A DNA stretch of 64,000 nucleotides from Pseudidiomarina donghaiensis (lineage in GTDB: Bacteria; Pseudomonadota; Gammaproteobacteria; Enterobacterales; Alteromonadaceae). Both the position numbers and the translations under genes were made by a program. This document shows, in pieces, positions 1-8,296 of this stretch (position 1 is its first letter; each line of letters begins with the position of its first letter). Location: contig NZ_FPCF01000001.1 in NCBI RefSeq assembly GCF_900116895.1, forward strand, positions 496,001-560,000, given 5' to 3'. The notes beneath the pieces are model-generated. The model searched no databases and had not been told where the DNA came from. It saw only the letters and a list, made by a program, of their open reading frames with translations.

Positions 1-13
1 TTGTTCTATTTTT

Positions 14-90
14 TGGCGTCTCCGGCAGGAGTCGAACCTGCGACCTGCCCCTTAGGAGGGGGCTGCTCTATCCAGCTGAGCTACGGAGAC
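14..90 (-). tRNA. tRNA-Arg (anticodon CCU)
   Basis: The reverse complement folds as a 77-nt cloverleaf. The 7-bp acceptor stem is GTCTCCG/CGGAGAC, the T-arm carries GGTTCGACTCC, and CCA is encoded at 14-16. The anticodon stem GCCCC/GGGGC holds the loop CTCCTAA, giving anticodon CCT, which reads the arginine codon AGG. The gene lies just downstream of the S9 peptidase, on the same strand. Confidence 0.97.
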
Positions 91-109
91 GCGTTAGCAA
101 GTATGCGCA

Positions 110-2062
110 CTACTTTGATAAATGCTCAGCGAAGAACGACTCAAGCTCTTTGTATAGTTCGAGCTTATATTCTTCTTTGTAAAATCCGTGACCGTCTTCA
201 CGCACGAATACTTTGTAGTCGTCTTTACCGGCACTATCGAGAGCTTTGGTCAAGGCATGCATGTGGTCAATAGGCACTCGCACGTCTCGGCTACCATGCA
301 CAAGGTACAGCGGCACCTTAATTTTATCAACATTGTAAACGGGAGAATTCGCCTTAAGTACTTCTTCGTCAGTACCGACGTAGCGTTCCCAGACTTTTTT
401 ACCACGCGAGGTTTCTTGCACATCGCCAACTTCATACATCAGCGGCAATGAATAAACGCCAACATAGCCGACTGAACACTGATACAAGTCTGGCTCGCGG
501 ATGACGCCCATTAACGCGGCGTAGCCACCATAACTACCGCCGTAAATACAAATACGGTCTTCGTCGGCAATGCCTTGCTTAATGGCCCATAGGGTGCCGT
601 CAGTTACGTCGTCTTGCATTTCGCGGCCCCATTTTTGGTAGCCAGACTGCTGGAAGTCGTAACCATAGCCGCCAGAGCCGCGGAAATTCACCTGTAATAC
701 GGCGTAACCACGGTTTGCGAAAAACTGTACTTCTGAGTTGAAACCCCAGGTATCGCGAGGACCATGAGGCCCACCATGAACGTTAACGATCATTGGCAGT
801 TTGGTTTTTCCGTCCCAGTCACGAGGCGTGGTTAGATACCCGTGAATGGTGATGTCGTCGCGCGTGGTGTAAGAAATTGGCTGCATTGGCGCCATATCTT
901 CGGCGTACAGGTTCTCTCTTGGCGCAGCGATAAAACTAACCTGCAATGTTTCAGTGTTTAACAGATAGAATTCACCGGCATTGCGGTCTGAACTCACTGA
1001 AATAATCGCCTGCTTTTTATCTTTTGTGGTACTGGTAAAACGAACCCGTTGACCCGGGAAGGCTTGTTCGAGTTGCTTTAGCAATTTTGCCGATTGCGTA
1101 TCATTTTCAAAATAGACGCGTTCAATTTTGCCAGGCATAAACTCAACGCCGAGTAACTCACCGGACATACCGGTTACCGTTGTATAGACATCGACCAGAT
1201 CGTTACCGGCAATTTTCTCAAGGGTAGCAAGCTGGGTATCAAAGCGATAAACCTGTGTTGTCGCGTCCCAGTTGTTGGTAGACAAATACGCGAAGCGGCC
1301 GTCGTCTGAGTAGCCATTAAGTAAAACGGTTGCGCCCTCGCGGAAATTTTCAATTTCGTATTCTACCCAGTTGTCTTTGCCAAAAGGCTTATAGAACAAA
1401 GTGATGTGCGATTTGAATACGTCATCTTCGTCGGGCTCAATGATATAGCCAATACGCAAGTTGCCCTTGTTGTCTGGGCTAACACCATTCGCTTTAGGCG
1501 GTTGATCGGCTTCATAAAAGGTACGCGCATTGTTGACATTAAGCCGATGAACTTTGACTTCACCACCATCACGCCAATGATAACGACCAATAAGTATATG
1601 CTCAGGGTCATCTGGTAATAGGCTTAACAACGAGTAGCCGGCTGTATCCGAAAAGAATAATTGTAAACGATTGCTACCGTCGGCGTTGGCCGCATACAAG
1701 TTGCGTGGGCCACCTTGGTTGTCCCATAAGCCGACGTATTTTTGGCTGGCAAAAATAAACCGCTCATCTGTGACCCAGTGAATATCGCTAAAACGCTGAT
1801 TTTCTGCCAAGTTGAAGCTACTAGCAACCTTACTGGTTTCACGGTTAAAAACGAGAATTTGATCGCGATCGCCAGCGTTTGATTTTATGGCGAAATATTT
1901 ACCCGTTGGGGAAATAACGACGTGCTCATAAGCAGCGTTTTTAAAGAAATACTCAATTGGCAATTTCTCGACCGAATTGTCTTTGTTTGTCGTTTGCGCA
2001 AAGGCGCTCGGTGACAACATCAGCGCACATGCCAGTGATGCTGTTATCAATGCACGAAACAT
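110..2062 (-). CDS. S9 family prolyl oligopeptidase-type peptidase, secreted
   Basis: A 650-residue serine peptidase of the prolyl oligopeptidase / acylaminoacyl peptidase family. The N-terminus is a typical signal peptide ending near SAFAQ, which predicts a periplasmic enzyme. Residues of about 40-380 look like the seven-bladed beta-propeller that gates access. The C-terminal alpha/beta-hydrolase domain has HGGPHGPRD (oxyanion region), the nucleophile motif GGSYGGY with Ser510, Asp593 in GSRDVRVP and His625 in EDGHGF. It probably trims short peptides after export. It is monocistronic, with the tRNA-Arg gene just beyond its stop codon. The family is certain; the substrate is not known. Confidence 0.9.
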   Translation of the reverse strand: MFRALITASLACALMLSPSAFAQTTNKDNSVEKLPIEYFFKNAAYEHVVISPTGKYFAIKSNAGDRDQILVFNRETSKVASSFNLAENQRFSDIHWVTDERFIFASQKYVGLWDNQGGPRNLYAANADGSNRLQLFFSDTAGYSLLSLLPDDPEHILIGRYHWRDGGEVKVHRLNVNNARTFYEADQPPKANGVSPDNKGNLRIGYIIEPDEDDVFKSHITLFYKPFGKDNWVEYEIENFREGATVLLNGYSDDGRFAYLSTNNWDATTQVYRFDTQLATLEKIAGNDLVDVYTTVTGMSGELLGVEFMPGKIERVYFENDTQSAKLLKQLEQAFPGQRVRFTSTTKDKKQAIISVSSDRNAGEFYLLNTETLQVSFIAAPRENLYAEDMAPMQPISYTTRDDITIHGYLTTPRDWDGKTKLPMIVNVHGGPHGPRDTWGFNSEVQFFANRGYAVLQVNFRGSGGYGYDFQQSGYQKWGREMQDDVTDGTLWAIKQGIADEDRICIYGGSYGGYAALMGVIREPDLYQCSVGYVGVYSLPLMYEVGDVQETSRGKKVWERYVGTDEEVLKANSPVYNVDKIKVPLYLVHGSRDVRVPIDHMHALTKALDSAGKDDYKVFVREDGHGFYKEEYKLELYKELESFFAEHLSK

Positions 2063-2172
2063 ATAGAGTTCCCTAGTTGTAGTTATAAAATGTTCAACAA
2101 CATTATCCTAACTTTTAACCCAGGTATCGACCCCTAAATTGGCTATTTCATGAATTATTAATGAATTGAAAC

Positions 2173-2201
2173 AAAAAAACCGACCACTTGGGTCGGTTTT
2201 T
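2173..2201 (-). terminator. Rho-independent terminator of rpsT
   Basis: On the minus strand a 7-bp stem ACCGACC/GGTCGGT with a 5-nt loop is followed by a run of T (the A run at 2173-2179 on the plus strand). It lies about 22 nt past the rpsT stop codon. Confidence 0.9.
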
Positions 2202-2222
2202 CGAGATGGTGTAATCGGTAGA

Positions 2223-2483
2223 TTACAGCGCGTTGATTTTCGCGCTCAAACGGCTCTTATGACGAGCAGCTTTGTTTTTACCAATAAGACCTTTAGTTGC
2301 GTAACGGTCAAGAATTGGTTGAAGGCCAGTAAATGCCTGCTGAGCAGCCGCTTTATCGCCTGCTTCAATAGCAGTAATTACTTTCTTCAATTGGGTACGC
2401 ATCATAGAGCGACGGCTCGCGTTGTGGCGACGGTTCTTTTCCGCTTGTACCGCACGCTTTTTAGCAGACTTAATGTTAGCCAA
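2223..2483 (-). CDS. rpsT: 30S ribosomal protein S20
   Basis: An 86-residue, lysine/arginine-rich protein starting [10 protein letters not shown], the signature of bacterial S20, which binds the 5' domain of 16S rRNA in the small subunit. The length is typical. The start is TTG (2483-2481), preceded by AGGAG at a 6-nt distance. E. coli rpsT also uses UUG, and that weak start takes part in autogenous control, so the same regulation may apply here. The gene has its own promoter and terminator, and murJ lies further along on the opposite strand, as is common in this group. Confidence 0.97.
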   Translation of the reverse strand: MANIKSAKKRAVQAEKNRRHNASRRSMMRTQLKKVITAIEAGDKAAAQQAFTGLQPILDRYATKGLIGKNKAARHKSRLSAKINAL

Positions 2484-2534
2484 GGTGAACTCCTAAAATT
2501 CGTTATCTGTTTGCAATGGTTTTGTAGGGCGGGG

Positions 2535-2563
2535 AATATGCCTGTTTTTCGTCTTAAAGTCAA
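2535..2563 (-). promoter_or_regulatory. Sigma-70 promoter of rpsT
   Basis: On the minus strand TTGACT (2563-2558) and CATATT (2540-2535) are separated by 17 bp and followed by a C-rich discriminator. It lies about 50 bp upstream of the rpsT start. GC-rich discriminators are typical of stringently controlled ribosomal promoters. Confidence 0.6.
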
Positions 2564-2572
2564 GGGTGAGTT

Positions 2573-2921
2573 TCGTTATTCGTGCGCTTCGCTGTTCGTC
2601 CGTTACACTATTCGTGAAAGCGTTAAACAAGGAGTGTTGACGATGGAAAGCAATATAGAAGAAGGAGCGACAGAGGAAGCAATAAAGACTTCATGCAATT
2701 TCTATATATTGCTCGCGGTTCTCTTGCTGAACTTAAGACACAATTACGAATTGCTGTAAGTCTAGGCTATATTACATCGGAAGAAAATGAATTATTATCA
2801 CGGGCATACCAATTATTAAATGCACTTATCCGAGTTATAACGTTACGAACAGCGAAGCGGACGAATAACCAATAACGAACAACGAATAACCAATAACGAA
2901 CAACGAACAACGAACAACGAG
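2573..2921. mobile_element. Family A inverted-repeat element split by a four-helix-bundle gene remnant
   Basis: The left arm (2573-2610) and right arm (about 2841-2880) are near-perfect reverse complements; the left arm carries GCGCTTCGCTGTTCGTCC and the right GAACAGCGAAGCGGACGAA. They enclose a decayed four-helix-bundle gene. Beyond the right arm (2881-2921) is a degenerate tandem run of AACGAATAACC/AACGAACAACG units. The same arms occur back to back without a gene at five other places in this window. A gene flanked by long complementary arms resembles the layout of 23S rRNA intervening sequences. Calling it a mobile unit is inference; no transposase is present. Confidence 0.55.
2643..2875 (+). 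pseudogene. Four-helix-bundle protein (23S rRNA IVS family), truncated and frameshifted
   Basis: From about 2643 one frame reads SNIEEGAT, corresponding to the conserved SNIAEG segment of four-helix-bundle proteins of the 23S rRNA IVS / bAvd-like family. The frame then shifts: with one missing base near 2672 the sequence continues RGSNKDFMQFLYIARGSL and on through LGYITSEENELL to the end of the third helix. Roughly the first 45 residues of the family are absent upstream of the SNI segment. The copy is therefore both 5'-truncated and frameshifted. The family has no assigned enzymatic activity. A start at 2693 could still give a 60-residue peptide, but that is probably not functional. Confidence 0.7.
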
Positions 2922-2929
2922 ATACCTTT

Positions 2930-4747
2930 ATGTGGAAATTCATTAAATACAGCTTACTCGCTATTTTAGTAGCGGCAACCGTGCTGGTAACCAATGCCAT
3001 TTGGTTTAAGCCGTTTTCTATTCGTGTGTTTTATGACCGCACTATGCTTGAGCAAGCGATGGAGTCGCCGCAAACCCTGACGTACTTGGGCTTGTTTGAT
3101 CAGTTTGGTATTCGTGGCCACAATGCTGAGCTTGATGACACCAGTATTGCCAAAGCTGACGAGGGTTATGCTGAGTTAAAAGAAACCTATGCAACTTTTC
3201 AGTCGTATGGTCGCGAAGGGCGCGAGGGGCAAGATTTAATTTCGTACGATATTTTTGACTATTTTTTAAGCCAACAAATTGAAGGTGAAAAGTGGCGTTA
3301 TCATAGCTACTCGGTGAACCAAATGACTGGGCCGCATGTGAATTTGCCATCATTTATGACCGACATGCATCGTGTTGAAGACCACGAGGGTGCCGAACAC
3401 TATGTGGCGCGTTTGCAAGCGTTTAAGCCTTACTTTGACGGTGTGTTGGCGAAGGTGGACGCTAGTACGGAGCGTGGTATTATTCCGCCGCGCTTTGTCG
3501 TTGATGCGGTAATTGAACAGTTGCAAGGGTTTATTAGCCCGGCGGTAGCTGACAACGTACTGGTGACTTCGCTGCGCGATAAGCTGGCGAAAACGGAAAT
3601 GAGTGCTGCGCAGCAGCAGGAGCTGGTTACACAGGCTGAAACGGCGGTTCGTCAACAGGTGTACCCGGCTTATCGCGACATGTTGGGCTATTTTGTGGCG
3701 TTGGCACCGAAAGCAACGGACGACGCAGGGGTATGGATGCTGCCAAATGGCGATGACTACTATGCGTACCAGTTAAAGCAATTTACCACCGAAGATATTT
3801 CAGCTGACCAAGTGTACCAGACAGGGCTTGATGAAGTTGCGCGCATTCATGCTGAAATGCGGGTGATATTTGACGGCCTTGGCTATGATTCTGAAACACC
3901 GATAGGCACGTTGCTGCAACAATTGAATGCTGATCCGCGGTTTTTATATGAAGACTCGGCAGCGGGCCGTGAGCAAATTTTGGCTGATTACACGGCAATT
4001 TTAGGCGACATTGATAAGCTAATTGACCCCGCGTTTCGCAAGCGCCCGCAAGCTGAATTAGAAGTGGTGCGGGTACCGGAATATGCTGAGCGCAATTCTG
4101 CGGGTGCTTATTATCAGGCGCCGTCGCTAGACGGCTCACGGCCAGGGCGATTCTACGCGAATTTATACGACATTACTGCAACGCCTAAGTACGGTATGAA
4201 AACGTTGGCGGTGCATGAGGGGGTGCCTGGGCATCATTACCAAATTGCGTTGCAGCAAGAAATGTCAGGGTTGCCTATTTTCCGCTCGTTTGTACCATTC
4301 TCGGTGCATACCGAGGGCTGGGCGCTGTATACCGAGCAGTTGATGGCTGATTTGGGTTTTTACCAGAACGACCCTTACGGTAATATTGGCCGTTTGCAAG
4401 CGGAGTTGTTCCGCGCCATTCGTTTGGTGGTGGACACGGGTATGCATGCTAAGCGTTGGACGCGTGACGAAGCGATTGACTACATGGCAGCTAACGGTGG
4501 TATGGCGATGTCGGATGTGGTGGCTGAAATAGAGCGTTACATTGTTTGGCCTGGTCAAGCAGTGTCTTACAAAATGGGCATGATGAAGTTTGTTGAGCTG
4601 CGCGAAAAAGCTAAACGCGAGTTAGGTGACAAGTTTGATATTCGTGACTTTCATGATGTGATTTTAGAAAGCGGCTCAATGCCGTTGCCTATATTAGAGC
4701 GTTTAATTGACGAATACATTCAACAAAAAGCGGCTACGGCCGCTTAA
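2930..4747 (+). CDS. DUF885 family metallopeptidase-like protein, membrane-anchored
   Basis: A 605-residue protein with one N-terminal transmembrane segment (about residues 5-25) and a large presumably periplasmic domain. It carries the DUF885 signature HEGVPGHHYQ near residue 427, a variant of the HExxH zinc site, followed by EGWALYTEQL, which supplies the usual downstream acidic residue. DUF885 proteins are regarded as zinc-dependent peptidases related to the M32-like gluzincins, but few have known substrates. The gene stands alone between the family A element and murJ. The gap to murJ is 39 bp, so the two may be co-transcribed. The family call is firm; the activity is inferred. Confidence 0.85.
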   Translation: MWKFIKYSLLAILVAATVLVTNAIWFKPFSIRVFYDRTMLEQAMESPQTLTYLGLFDQFGIRGHNAELDDTSIAKADEGYAELKETYATFQSYGREGREGQDLISYDIFDYFLSQQIEGEKWRYHSYSVNQMTGPHVNLPSFMTDMHRVEDHEGAEHYVARLQAFKPYFDGVLAKVDASTERGIIPPRFVVDAVIEQLQGFISPAVADNVLVTSLRDKLAKTEMSAAQQQELVTQAETAVRQQVYPAYRDMLGYFVALAPKATDDAGVWMLPNGDDYYAYQLKQFTTEDISADQVYQTGLDEVARIHAEMRVIFDGLGYDSETPIGTLLQQLNADPRFLYEDSAAGREQILADYTAILGDIDKLIDPAFRKRPQAELEVVRVPEYAERNSAGAYYQAPSLDGSRPGRFYANLYDITATPKYGMKTLAVHEGVPGHHYQIALQQEMSGLPIFRSFVPFSVHTEGWALYTEQLMADLGFYQNDPYGNIGRLQAELFRAIRLVVDTGMHAKRWTRDEAIDYMAANGGMAMSDVVAEIERYIVWPGQAVSYKMGMMKFVELREKAKRELGDKFDIRDFHDVILESGSMPLPILERLIDEYIQQKAATAA

Positions 4748-4786
4748 TTTGCAGCCGTAGTTTGCAGTATCTACAACGAGGTTAAT

Positions 4787-6328
4787 TTGTCTAGGCAACT
4801 GGCTAAATCCGGCATCATCGTTAGCTTCATGACCCTAATTTCGCGTGTGTTGGGCTTGGCGCGCGACGTTGTCATTGCGAACCTAATGGGTGCCGGTGCA
4901 GCGGCGGATGTGTTCTTTTTTGCGAATAAGATTCCTAACTTTTTGCGGCGGCTGTTTGCTGAGGGAGCGTTTGCGCAGGCGTTTGTGCCGGTGTTAACGG
5001 AGTATAAGCAGGGTAAGACGTTGGATGAACAGCGACTGCTCATTGCTCGGGTGGCGGGTACGCTGGGTACCTTGGTGACTATTGTTACGCTGGTGGGCGT
5101 GGTGTTGTCGCCGGTGGTGGCTGCGTTGTTTGGTACGGGTTGGTTCTTGGACTGGTACCATGACGGGCCGCAGGGGCACAAGTTTGTGCTTGCGGCGGAT
5201 TTACTGCGTATTACTTTTCCGTATTTGTGGTTTATTACCTTTACTGCGTTAGCTGGGGCGATTTTAAACACCATTGGTAAGTTTGCGGTGGCGGCGTTTA
5301 CGCCAGTGTTTTTGAATATTGCCATTATCGTATTTGCTATTTGGCTGGGGCCGCAGCTGGAACAGCCGGAGTATGCGCTGGCGTGGGGTGTGTTTGTTGG
5401 CGGCGCGGTGCAGTTTTTGTTTCAAATTCCGTTTTTGAAGCGTGCTGGTTTATTGGTGCGGCCGCGGTGGGGGTGGGGCGACCCTGGGGTGACGAAGATT
5501 CGTACCCTGATGATTCCGGCGTTGTTTGGGGTTTCAGTTAGCCAAATCAATTTGTTGCTCGATACCTTTATTGCGTCGTTTTTAATGAGCGGTTCGATTA
5601 GTTGGTTGTATTACTCTGACCGGCTGCTGGAATTTCCGTTGGGATTATTTGGTATTGCGATTGCGACGGTTATTTTGCCGGCGTTAAGCTCACGGCACGT
5701 GGATAAGTCGGCGGATGAGTTCAGTAAAACGCTCGATTGGGGCATTCGTACTGTGGTGTTGCTGGGTTTACCGGCTATGGCTGGGTTGATTGTGTTGGCC
5801 GAACCGATGCTAATGGTGCTGTTTATGCGCGGTGAATTTACCCCAGAAGACGCCCGTTTGGCTTCGTACAGCCTTTTTGCCTATGGTTCTGGGTTGCTCA
5901 GCTTTATGCTGGTGAAAGTGCTCGCTACGGGCTTCTATTCGCGTCAAGACACCAAGCGGCCGGTTAAGTACGGCATTATCGCGATGGTGTCGAACATGGT
6001 GTTCAACGTCATTTTCGCGATTCCTTACGGTTATGTTGGCTTAGCTATTGCGACGTCGCTGTCGGCGGCAGTGAACGCAGGCCTGCTGGGGTATAACCTT
6101 TGGCGCGACGGCGTGCTTAAGCGCTACCCAGGCACGTTAACCTATTTGACGAAGGTTGCTGTGGCGGTTATGGCCATGGTTGCGGTGGTGCTGTATTTGG
6201 CGCCTGCGCGACAGTGGTGGTTGGCAGCTGAGTTTGTTGCGCGGGTGTGGCAGTTGGCGTTGTTGATTGGCGCGGGTGCGGGCACATATTTGTTCGCGCT
6301 GTTGTTGCTGCGGGTGAAGGTTCGTTAA
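4787..6328 (+). CDS. murJ: Lipid II flippase MurJ
   Basis: A 513-residue polytopic membrane protein of the MOP/MATE superfamily. It moves lipid II, the peptidoglycan precursor, across the inner membrane. The N-terminus SRVLGLARDVVIANLMGAG and the segment NFLRRLFAEGAFAQAF are diagnostic of MurJ, and the pattern of about 14 hydrophobic segments and the length match. The best start is TTG at 4787, with GAGG five bases upstream; no ATG lies in a suitable position. In related bacteria murJ is next to rpsT and ribF, as here. Confidence 0.95.
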   Translation: MSRQLAKSGIIVSFMTLISRVLGLARDVVIANLMGAGAAADVFFFANKIPNFLRRLFAEGAFAQAFVPVLTEYKQGKTLDEQRLLIARVAGTLGTLVTIVTLVGVVLSPVVAALFGTGWFLDWYHDGPQGHKFVLAADLLRITFPYLWFITFTALAGAILNTIGKFAVAAFTPVFLNIAIIVFAIWLGPQLEQPEYALAWGVFVGGAVQFLFQIPFLKRAGLLVRPRWGWGDPGVTKIRTLMIPALFGVSVSQINLLLDTFIASFLMSGSISWLYYSDRLLEFPLGLFGIAIATVILPALSSRHVDKSADEFSKTLDWGIRTVVLLGLPAMAGLIVLAEPMLMVLFMRGEFTPEDARLASYSLFAYGSGLLSFMLVKVLATGFYSRQDTKRPVKYGIIAMVSNMVFNVIFAIPYGYVGLAIATSLSAAVNAGLLGYNLWRDGVLKRYPGTLTYLTKVAVAVMAMVAVVLYLAPARQWWLAAEFVARVWQLALLIGAGAGTYLFALLLLRVKVR

Positions 6329-6329
6329 T

Positions 6330-6452
6330 CGTTATTCGTGATTCGTCCGCTTCGCTGTTCGTCCGCGCTTCGCGCTGTTCGGAAAGAATAATCACGAACA
6401 GTGAGGCGTAGCCGAACAGACGAACAGTGAAGCGGACGAATAACGAACAACG
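6330..6452. repeat. Family A hairpin repeat (copy 2)
   Basis: A 123-bp unit starting CGTTATTCGT and ending GACGAATAACGAACAACG, with internal GCGCTTCGCGCTGTTC and complementary blocks, so the two halves can pair as one long stem. It begins two bases after the murJ stop codon. The rest of the gap to 6544 shows nothing except the probable promoter of the toxin-antitoxin pair. Confidence 0.8.
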
Positions 6453-6544
6453 CTTTTCAAGGGACTAAATTTGGTCTTTATTTGGACTTATTAGGTATTC
6501 TCAACTAAACTTACTCCTGTAACCACCAATCAGGAGCAAGTGCC

Positions 6545-6823
6545 ATGTACACCGTTAAACGCCCCCGCGTGACCACCGTTTCAGGGTTTAAAAAAGAAAT
6601 TGCCACGATGGATGTGAACGAGCCGGTTTTGGTCACGCAAAACGGTGAGCCCTTGTATGTGGTGCAAGACCCTGCACAGTACGAAGCCATGCAAGAGCAG
6701 ATGGCGATGTTGAAAATGATTGCACTGGCGGAAAAGGATGTTCGGGCTGGTCGTGTTGTATCGAGCGACGAGTTATTCAAAGGACTGGAAGAGAAAGGTG
6801 CGCTCGATGACCACAATAGTTAA
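6545..6823 (+). CDS. Phd/YefM-type antitoxin
   Basis: A 92-residue protein. The N-terminus (VSGFKKEIATMDVNEPVLVTQNGEPLYVV) has the Phd/YefM DNA-binding fold pattern in which a short helix is followed by the PVLVTQNGEP-like beta hairpin. The acidic C-terminal part (SSDELFKGLEEKG) would wrap the toxin. Antitoxins of this type neutralise the partner toxin and repress their own operon. It overlaps the next gene by 17 bp, as usual for such pairs. Start ATG with AGGAG upstream. Confidence 0.85.
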   Translation: MYTVKRPRVTTVSGFKKEIATMDVNEPVLVTQNGEPLYVVQDPAQYEAMQEQMAMLKMIALAEKDVRAGRVVSSDELFKGLEEKGALDDHNS

Positions 6824-7142
6824 TTATTCTGATTCATTTATTTCGCAACTGGATGCAGAGTTTAATTACCTTCGCAAAAAGGTCGGTTCGCGCGCTTCCT
6901 CAGAATGGCTAGCCCAGATCATGAAGCGTTTCGAAACTAAGGTAAAGCCTTTCCCTCTGAGCTGCCCTCGATGTGATGAAGCGATGGTGCTCGGTTACGA
7001 TAATTATTACGAATATATTGATGCGAAGTCTCAATGCCGTGTGATTTATCGCTTTAATGAGCAGGTGACTGCTTTATTATTTATTCGAACAAGACAAGAT
7101 TTGCGTGATCAGCTATTTCAGTTGGTATTAATGAGTCCTTAG
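6807..7142 (+). CDS. RelE/ParE-superfamily toxin
   Basis: 111 residues from the ATG at 6807, which lies inside the antitoxin gene; the longer open frame back to 6720 is the antitoxin read in another frame. The region CRVIYRFNEQVTALLFIRTR is the conserved central strand of the RelE/ParE fold. Such toxins either cleave ribosome-bound mRNA (RelE) or poison gyrase (ParE); the sequence alone does not decide which. Two cysteines (SCPRCDE) are unusual for the family. The antitoxin directly upstream supports the call. Confidence 0.8.
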   Translation: MTTIVNYSDSFISQLDAEFNYLRKKVGSRASSEWLAQIMKRFETKVKPFPLSCPRCDEAMVLGYDNYYEYIDAKSQCRVIYRFNEQVTALLFIRTRQDLRDQLFQLVLMSP

Positions 7143-7146
7143 TGTC

Positions 7147-7175
7147 TGGTGAGCGTTTGGCGAGCCTGTTATAAT
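7147..7175 (+). promoter_or_regulatory. Probable promoter of the ribF-ileS-lspA-fkpB operon
   Basis: A perfect TATAAT at 7170-7175, preceded by TG two bases upstream (extended -10, TGTTATAAT). The -35 position (TGGTGA, 7147-7152) is weak. It lies 57 bp before the ribF start and after the toxin stop codon. Confidence 0.55.
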
Positions 7176-7231
7176 CGCCGCTTTGTTAATCGATTCACTT
7201 CATTCCTGAATAATAGGCTTGTAACGCGCTG

Positions 7232-8173
7232 ATGCAATTAATTCGCGGAATTCATAATATTCGCCCTGAACACCGTGGGTGTGTACTTACTATTGGCAAC
7301 TTCGATGGGGTTCATTTGGGTCACCAGGCGGTGTTGGCGCAGGTGAAGGCGCAGGCGCTTGCGCGGGGTGTACCGGCAACGGTCATGACCTTCGAGCCGC
7401 AGCCGCAAGAGTTGTTTCAGCCGGAAAAGGCGCCAGCGCGGCTGACGAATTTTCGTGAAAAACACATGGCGTTGCGTGCGCAGGGCATCGATCGGCACAT
7501 TGTGATTGAGTTTAGCCGCAGGTTTGCGAATTTGCCGGCGCGTGAGTTTATTGAGCGTGTGCTTGTTGACATGCTTGGCGTGCAGTTTTTGGTGGTGGGC
7601 GATGATTTTCGCTTTGGCCACGGTCGTGAAGGTGACTTCGCGATGCTGCAACGAGCGGGCGCTGAGCTTGGTTTTGAGGTTGTGGATACGCAAAGTTATC
7701 GGCAACAACAGCAGCGTGTGAGTAGTACGGCGATTCGCCACTGTTTAAGCGACGGCGATTTTACTCAGGCGGCGGCCATGTTAGGCCGGCCTTATGCATT
7801 TGCAGGGCGAGTGGTGCATGGCGAGAAAAAAGGCCGTACTATTGGCTTTCCAACCGCAAATATTCAGTTAAAGCGCTTGCATTCCCCCTTGCAGGGAGTT
7901 TTTGCTGTGCAGGTGCAAACCAATGATGGCAAAATGCATGCAGGGGTTGCTAATATTGGTCGTAGGCCGACATTGAATGGTGAGCGGGTGCAACTTGAGG
8001 TGCATGTGTTCGATTTTACCGGTGATTTATATGGGCAGCAGCTGACTGTGGTGCCGACGCACTTTATTCGCGCTGAACAAAAGTTCGCTGATTTTGCGCA
8101 ACTGCAACAGCAGATAGCACGTGACGCTGAGGTAGCCCGGCGTTTGACGCCGGGTAGTGCGCAGCACTGTTAA
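7232..8173 (+). CDS. ribF: Bifunctional riboflavin kinase / FAD synthetase
   Basis: 313 residues. The N-terminal FAD synthetase (nucleotidyltransferase) domain shows TIGNFDGVHLGHQAV, and the C-terminal riboflavin kinase domain shows KKGRTIGFPTANI. The enzyme converts riboflavin to FMN and then FAD. It is first in the conserved ribF-ileS-lspA-fkpB run. The last residues (about VARRLTPGSAQHC) are encoded by a family B REP sequence whose TAG is out of frame, so the natural C-terminus appears to have been replaced by translated repeat. Confidence 0.95.
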   Translation: MQLIRGIHNIRPEHRGCVLTIGNFDGVHLGHQAVLAQVKAQALARGVPATVMTFEPQPQELFQPEKAPARLTNFREKHMALRAQGIDRHIVIEFSRRFANLPAREFIERVLVDMLGVQFLVVGDDFRFGHGREGDFAMLQRAGAELGFEVVDTQSYRQQQQRVSSTAIRHCLSDGDFTQAAAMLGRPYAFAGRVVHGEKKGRTIGFPTANIQLKRLHSPLQGVFAVQVQTNDGKMHAGVANIGRRPTLNGERVQLEVHVFDFTGDLYGQQLTVVPTHFIRAEQKFADFAQLQQQIARDAEVARRLTPGSAQHC

Positions 8174-8266
8174 TCTGCGGGCTACAAAGTAGTTAATGTA
8201 CGAGTTACAGATTAAAATTTGAGAATAACGACGCTTCGCGTCACCCGGCGTGAAACGCCGGGCTAC
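8133..8266. repeat. Family B REP cluster 1 (partly inside ribF)
   Basis: Two REP palindromes in opposite orientation: TAGCCCGGCGTTTGACGCCG from 8133, lying in the ribF coding sequence, and the inverted copy ACCCGGCGTGAAACGCCGGG, which ends in GGGCTAC at 8266. Flanking GTGCGCAGCAC and GACGCTTCGCGTC add further short hairpins. The cluster fills the gap between ribF and ileS. Confidence 0.9.
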
Positions 8267-8296
8267 AGGCCATGGCGTACGAAAAAGGAATCAAAA

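Noticed and set aside
2166-2759. Open frame of 197 residues on the plus strand across rpsT
   Set aside because: It runs antisense through the well-supported rpsT gene and its promoter; only its far end overlaps the four-helix-bundle remnant.
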